8,877 nt of DNA from positions 1 through 8,877 of the forward strand of contig DUJI01000124.1 in NCBI GenBank assembly GCA_013329855.1, written 5' to 3'. The notes under the pieces were generated by a model. It was given only the letters and a program-made list of their open reading frames with translations, did not search any database and was not told the origin of the DNA. Of this stretch, positions 5,988 through 8,877 are shown in pieces. Source of the stretch: Thermoplasmata archaeon (GTDB lineage Archaea > Thermoplasmatota > Thermoplasmata > RBG-16-68-12). The position numbers and the translations under genes are program-made. Position 1 is the first letter of the stretch. Every line of letters starts with the position of its first letter.

Positions 5988-7271
5988 GCGGGCGTGCATT
6001 TCCTCGGGCGTATAAAGCCCATCCGTCACGACGTGGCCGAAGAGGTCCGTGGCGCGCGCCGCGTCGATCCGCGCGCGGAGGAACTCGCCGAGGTCCGCGG
6101 GCTCGTGCAGGACGACCTGCCGGTAGTCCGGCGTCCGTGCGAGGACGGTCCCTTCCTTCCCGGGCTCCGTCACGAGCACGTCAACCTCCTCGCCGACGAA
6201 GGCCTGGTGGATCTCCCGGGCGAGGGCGAACCGGAGGGACGTGATCCGGCGGGAGCGGTTCTTCACCTGCCATCCGACGATCGGGTCGGGCAAGGACGCC
6301 GCGGGCGTGCCCGGCCTCGCGGAGAACCGGGTGACGTTCACGATGTCGGGGCGGACCCGCCGCATGAGGTCCATGGTCGCCTCGAACTGCTCTTCGGTCT
6401 CCCCGGGAAATCCGACGATGACGTCCGAGGACAGCGTGAGCGAGGGGAACGCGCGGCGGAAGGCAGCGACGATCGACTCGAAGTCGTCCACGTTGTACTC
6501 GCGACGCATGGCCTCCAGGATCGCGTCGTCCCCGCTCTGGACGGGCAGGTGCAGGAACTTGAACACCTTCTCCGAGGCGTACGCGCCCACGAGGTCGTCC
6601 ACGATGGGCAGGACGGTCAGCGGGTCCGCCATGCCCACCCGGATGCGGAAGTCCCCCGGCAGGGCCACCAGGGCCCTCAGGAGTTCGGCGAGGCTCGTTC
6701 CCGAGTCGCGCCCGTACGCGGCCGTGTCCTGGCCCGTGAGCTTGATCTCCCGTGCGCCGCGGTCCACGGCGCGCCGCACCTGGGCGACGAGGCCTTCCAC
6801 GCCGTAGGACGTCACCGCGCCCCGCGCGACGCGCGTGATGCAATACGTGCAGCGTCCCGCGCACCCCTGGGCGATGGGCACGATGGCGTCGTGCCAACCG
6901 AGGGCGGAGGCCTCGATGTCCGCCGCGCGGTCGCCGCACGCCGTGCCTGCGCCGAGGAGGTCCACGATCTCAGGCCATTTCCGCGGCGGCAGGAGCCGCG
7001 CGCGGGGCACGAGCGCCCTCACCCGGTCGCGCTGGGCGGCCGCCATGCAGCCCGCGACGACGAGGGGCTTGTCGTGCGCCGCGAGGGCGCGGATGCGGCG
7101 GACCATCTTCCGCTCCGTCGCCTCGACGACCGTGCACGTGACCAGGACGTGGGCGTCCGCCTCCTCCTCCGAGGTCGTGAGGACGTGCCCTTCCCCGGCG
7201 AGCGCTTCCTGCATGAGCCGCGCCTCCCCGTAGTTCTGGGTGCACCCGCACGCCTCGACGTAGACCTTCAC
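5973..7271 (-). CDS. mtaB: tRNA t6A37 methylthiotransferase (MtaB/CDKAL1 type, radical SAM)
   Basis: This 432-residue enzyme adds a methylthio group to C2 of t6A37 in tRNA. The N-terminal methylthiotransferase domain carries three cysteines for the auxiliary iron-sulfur cluster: C10 (EACGCTQN), C46 (LVTCTVVEATERKM) and C75 (VVAGCMA). The radical SAM domain has the cluster motif C137-x3-C141-x2-C144 in AQGCAGRCTYCITR. It is followed by KLTGQDTAAYG, FLHLPVQSGDD and VGFPGETEEQFEATMDL, all typical of the MiaB/MtaB family. A TRAM-like tRNA-binding domain occupies about 365-428. The TCTVVEATERKM stretch and overall length favour the archaeal/eukaryotic t6A subtype over MiaB. It starts at GTG 7271 with a TATA-like element about 26 nt upstream and no Shine-Dalgarno. 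Its stop TAG (5975-5973) lies in the D arm of tRNA-Gln. Sitting beside pcc1 fits, since KEOPS supplies its substrate. Confidence 0.93.
   Translation of the reverse strand: MKVYVEACGCTQNYGEARLMQEALAGEGHVLTTSEEEADAHVLVTCTVVEATERKMVRRIRALAAHDKPLVVAGCMAAAQRDRVRALVPRARLLPPRKWPEIVDLLGAGTACGDRAADIEASALGWHDAIVPIAQGCAGRCTYCITRVARGAVTSYGVEGLVAQVRRAVDRGAREIKLTGQDTAAYGRDSGTSLAELLRALVALPGDFRIRVGMADPLTVLPIVDDLVGAYASEKVFKFLHLPVQSGDDAILEAMRREYNVDDFESIVAAFRRAFPSLTLSSDVIVGFPGETEEQFEATMDLMRRVRPDIVNVTRFSARPGTPAASLPDPIVGWQVKNRSRRITSLRFALAREIHQAFVGEEVDVLVTEPGKEGTVLARTPDYRQVVLHEPADLGEFLRARIDAARATDLFGHVVTDGLYTPEEMHARSPVV
6010..6017 (-). promoter_or_regulatory. TATA box of tRNA-Gln, inside the mtaB coding region
   Basis: On the minus strand the bases read CTTTATAC, a near-ideal archaeal TATA box. 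The centre of TTTATA (6016-6011) is 26-27 nt upstream of tRNA position 1 (5987). It is encoded within mtaB codons for Leu-Tyr-Thr near the C-terminus. The match and spacing suggest the tRNA has its own promoter embedded in the upstream gene, which could also drive pcc1. Confidence 0.7.
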
Positions 7272-7293
7272 GGGAGGCGACCAACGGCGCGGG

Positions 7294-7301
7294 ACTATTT
7301 T
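7294..7301 (-). promoter_or_regulatory. TATA-like element for mtaB
   Basis: The minus strand reads AAAATAGT, the most AT-rich spot in the divergent gap 7272-7379, centred 26-27 nt before GTG 7271. Confidence 0.5.
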
Positions 7302-7347
7302 CCCCTTGCGACCCCGCGACGCGGGTGGCGCGGGAATCCTCCCACAA

Positions 7348-7355
7348 CCCTTATG
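7348..7355 (+). promoter_or_regulatory. TATA-like element for the small helical protein gene
   Basis: CCCTTATG is centred about 27 nt before ATG 7380, supporting that ATG over the in-frame ATG at 7353, which lies within the element. Confidence 0.4.
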
Positions 7356-7379
7356 CTCGTTCGGGGTGTTCCTTCGACC

Positions 7380-7625
7380 ATGACCTATTCAGGTCAGCCG
7401 GAGGAGATGCCCCCGCCGCCACGGCCTGCGTCGGGCGAGTTGCGGGATCGCGCGAAGGCCGCGAAGCTCCGTCACAAGGCCGCGAAGGCCAAGCTCAAGG
7501 CCCACAGCCTCAAGGAGCGCGCGGCACGCCTTGAGGACAAGGCGTCCGCCTGGGAGAACCACGCGGATCAGCTGGACGGCGTCACTCGGGCGCCGCCAAC
7601 GCCTTCCCTTCCACCGGACGAGTGA
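7380..7625 (+). CDS. Small charged, probably helical protein of unknown function
   Basis: The ORF encodes 81 residues from ATG 7380. After a proline-rich N-terminus (EEMPPPPRPASG), residues about 19-66 form one long, very basic, alanine- and lysine-rich amphipathic stretch: LRDRAKAAKLRHKAAKAKLK, then AHSLKERAARLEDKASAWENHADQL. It suggests a single long helix or coiled coil with an imperfect repeat of K/R-A-x-L units. The C-terminus is proline-rich. There are no cysteines, signal peptide or membrane segment. The codon pattern is GC-rich at third positions like its neighbours. The basic charge would allow nucleic acid binding, but nothing in the sequence proves it. I do not recognise a family. 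It is divergent from mtaB, and its 3' end overlaps the minus-strand small ORF by 44 nt. Confidence 0.65.
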   Translation: MTYSGQPEEMPPPPRPASGELRDRAKAAKLRHKAAKAKLKAHSLKERAARLEDKASAWENHADQLDGVTRAPPTPSLPPDE

Positions 7626-7761
7626 AGGGTAGCGGCATGGAGGGAACGTCGAGGTTCGGCCGGACCGCGTAGCCGCGTGCGGCGACCTCGTTCACGTAGA
7701 CGGTCTCCAGATACAACGAGAGCACCGGGCTCGTCGTCTTCGTCAGCTTGCACATGCCCAT
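7582..7761 (-). CDS. Short hypothetical protein (59 residues)
   Basis: An uninterrupted minus-strand frame runs from ATG 7761 to TGA 7584-7582, beginning MGMCKLTKTTSPVLSLYLET and ending EGKALAAPE. A second ATG at 7755 gives 57 residues. About 52 of 59 codons end in G or C, as in the genuine genes here, and the frame covers a stretch (7626-7760) with no gene on the plus strand. The composition is protein-like (SLYLETVYVNEVAARGYAV, then a proline-rich end), with no known domain, signal or zinc motif. The only cysteine is at position 4. It lies divergent to the methyltransferase gene and converges on the preceding small gene. I cannot assign a function, and its reality rests on codon pattern alone. 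Confidence 0.5.
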   Translation of the reverse strand: MGMCKLTKTTSPVLSLYLETVYVNEVAARGYAVRPNLDVPSMPLPFTRPVEGKALAAPE

Positions 7762-7843
7762 CCCGCAAGGCCATTGTCGGGCTACCCGTTTGAACCTTTG
7801 TCAAGCACTAATGTTCATCCCCGGCGGTTGCATCGGCTGCCGC

Positions 7844-8503
7844 ATGCCCCGCCGACGGGATCCCAACTGGGCCGCCATCGACCCGCACCTCGCCGACTAC
7901 ATCGACGCCCTTGCGAACCGCGGAGGGGAGGCCCTCGCCTCGATCGAGGAGACCGGCCTGCGGGACGACTGGCCCATCGTGGGCGCGGCGGAGGGCAGCT
8001 TCCTCTTCATCCTCGCGAAAGCCCTCGGCGCGCGGCGGATCCTCGAGCTCGGGACGGCCATCGGCTACTCGGGGACCTGGTACGCTCGGGCCCTCCCGCC
8101 GGACGGCCAGCTGATCACCGTGGAGGCGGACCCCGAGACCGCGAAGATTGCCGAGGCCAACCTGGAGAGGACGGGCGTCCGGGGCCGCGTGACCGTCCTC
8201 GTGGGCCCCGCGCAGGAGGTGCTCGAGGACCTGGAGGGTCCATTCGACCTGATCTTCGTCGACATCAACAAGGAGGGCTACCCCGAGGTGCTGGACCCGT
8301 GCATCCGCCGTCTCCGGGTCGGCGGCCTCCTGGTCACGGACAACGTCCTCTGGCGCGGGGACGTCGCGGACCCCAAGGACCGCTCCCGGGACACCGCGGC
8401 GATCCGCACGTACAACGAGCGGCTGGCGAACGACCCGCGGATGATCGCGTCCATCCTTCCGCTGCGGGACGGCGTCTCCGTCGCGCTGAAGCTCCACGAC
8501 TGA
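7844..8503 (+). CDS. SAM-dependent, metal-dependent O-methyltransferase (COMT-like)
   Basis: This 219-residue class I methyltransferase is of the catechol/caffeoyl-CoA O-methyltransferase type. The SAM-binding motif I is ILELGTAIGYSG (66-77), followed by the acidic strand end LITVEADPETAKIAEANL. The metal and catalytic ligands of the family are present: D140 in LIFVDINKEGY, and D166 with N167 in LVTDNVLWRGD. The closing strand SVALKLHD matches the family end, so it is full length. ATG 7844 (MPRRRDPNWAAIDPHL) gives the usual N-terminus. An in-frame ATG at 7811 would add 11 residues including two cysteines (MFIPGGCIGCR) and cannot be excluded, since neither start has a Shine-Dalgarno and no clear TATA box decides. 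The acceptor substrate cannot be read from sequence, and neighbours give no hint. It is separated from the next gene by 42 nt. Confidence 0.88.
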   Translation: MPRRRDPNWAAIDPHLADYIDALANRGGEALASIEETGLRDDWPIVGAAEGSFLFILAKALGARRILELGTAIGYSGTWYARALPPDGQLITVEADPETAKIAEANLERTGVRGRVTVLVGPAQEVLEDLEGPFDLIFVDINKEGYPEVLDPCIRRLRVGGLLVTDNVLWRGDVADPKDRSRDTAAIRTYNERLANDPRMIASILPLRDGVSVALKLHD

Positions 8504-8514
8504 GGCGGCGAGGA

Positions 8515-8522
8515 TTCATATC
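8515..8522 (+). promoter_or_regulatory. TATA-like element for the last gene
   Basis: TTCATATC lies centred 27-28 nt before ATG 8546 in a 42-nt gap that otherwise is GC-rich. Confidence 0.5.
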
Positions 8523-8545
8523 GCGCGGCACGCTCTCCCACGCGG

Positions 8546-8877
8546 ATGCCCCGGAAGCGACCGCGCGAGCACCTCTTCGTCGAGACGGACGGCCAGGTGT
8601 TCCTGGTCCGGGACCATGGGACGCTGCGCTTCCCGAGGAAGGGCGAGCCGCTCGAGTTCCCGACGAAGCCCGCGGGGCGCATGGACTTCGGGGAGGACGT
8701 GGTCCTCCGGATGAAGCCCGTCCTGGATCACCACCCCGAGGAGTGGTATCTGCGGGACGACCTTTTCGGCCGGGACGACGTGGACGGACTCGTCAAGCGT
8801 GCGATCTACACGACGATGATCCGCTGCGTCTCCGAGGCCGTGCTCTCCAAGGGGAACCGGGTGCTGCTGGTCAAGGT
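8546..8877 (+). CDS. Probable NUDIX-type hydrolase, N-terminal part (runs off window end)
   Basis: The ATG at 8546 opens a frame with no stop to the window end (110 complete codons). The N-terminal part (MPRKRPREHLFVETDGQVFLVRDHGTLRFPRKGEP...) is an unassigned lead domain of about 90 residues rich in charged residues. The last visible stretch, CVSEAVLSKGNRVLLVK, looks like the first strand of a NUDIX fold, where family members typically continue toward a WNLPGG segment and the NUDIX box. That box would lie outside the window, so the assignment is tentative. No Shine-Dalgarno is seen; a TATA-like element sits about 27 nt upstream. GC-rich codon use matches its neighbours. Confidence 0.55.
   Translation, partial: MPRKRPREHLFVETDGQVFLVRDHGTLRFPRKGEPLEFPTKPAGRMDFGEDVVLRMKPVLDHHPEEWYLRDDLFGRDDVDGLVKRAIYTTMIRCVSEAVLSKGNRVLLVK

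Noticed and set aside
5994..7379. Long plus-strand frame opposite mtaB leading into the small helical protein
   Set aside because: This part mirrors the mtaB codons. Only the portion from ATG 7380, with its own TATA-like element, looks like a gene.
1..8877. CRISPR array, insertion sequence or attachment site, including integration at the tRNA
   Set aside because: No spaced direct repeats, transposase or integrase frame, terminal inverted repeats, or second copy of the tRNA 3' end were seen.

Overview
The window looks like a join of two unrelated genomes. Bases 1 to about 1396 read as a bacterial aromatic amino acid operon: the 3' part of a prephenate dehydrogenase gene (tyrA), then an EPSP synthase gene (aroA) with a Shine-Dalgarno sequence and a TTG start. 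Protein and codon style resemble Geobacter-type deltaproteobacteria. Bases from about 1397 to the end read as a high-GC archaeon, most likely an uncultured Thermoplasmatota lineage. Markers are an archaeosine tRNA-guanine transglycosylase, a KEOPS Pcc1 subunit, a tRNA-Gln with an A1-U72 pair and no encoded CCA, and several genes with a TATA-like element about 26-29 bases before the start codon and no Shine-Dalgarno. The reading frame crosses the join, so aroA appears fused to a winged-helix regulator. It loses its second half, including the main catalytic residues. An assembly chimera is the simplest reading.

Layout. 3-509 tyrA (cut by the window start); 569-1396 truncated aroA; 1397-2002 C-terminal part of an archaeal winged-helix regulator. 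2075-2485 is a stand-alone response regulator receiver, followed 3 nt later by a small winged-helix protein (2489-2842). On the minus strand, 3666-2884 encodes an HhH plus DEDDy exonuclease of the YprB type. It is divergent from tgtA (3764-5719). Tail to tail with tgtA, and overlapping it by 68 nt, is a minus-strand run: mtaB (7271-5973), tRNA-Gln(UUG) (5987-5915) and pcc1 (5909-5652). Then come a small charged helical protein (7380-7625), a small minus-strand ORF (7761-7582), a metal-dependent O-methyltransferase (7844-8503) and the start of a probable NUDIX-type protein that runs off the end (8546-8877).

How the genes relate. The middle of the archaeal part is a tRNA modification neighbourhood. 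Pcc1 belongs to the complex that makes t6A37, MtaB methylthiolates t6A37, and TgtA starts archaeosine formation at G15; the tRNA-Gln here has G15. The tRNA is packed very tightly: its 5' end overlaps the last codons of mtaB, its probable TATA box lies inside mtaB, and its 3' end is 5 nt from the pcc1 start codon. The left archaeal part is a signalling and transcription cluster without a histidine kinase in view. No CRISPR array, insertion sequence or recognisable defence system was seen.
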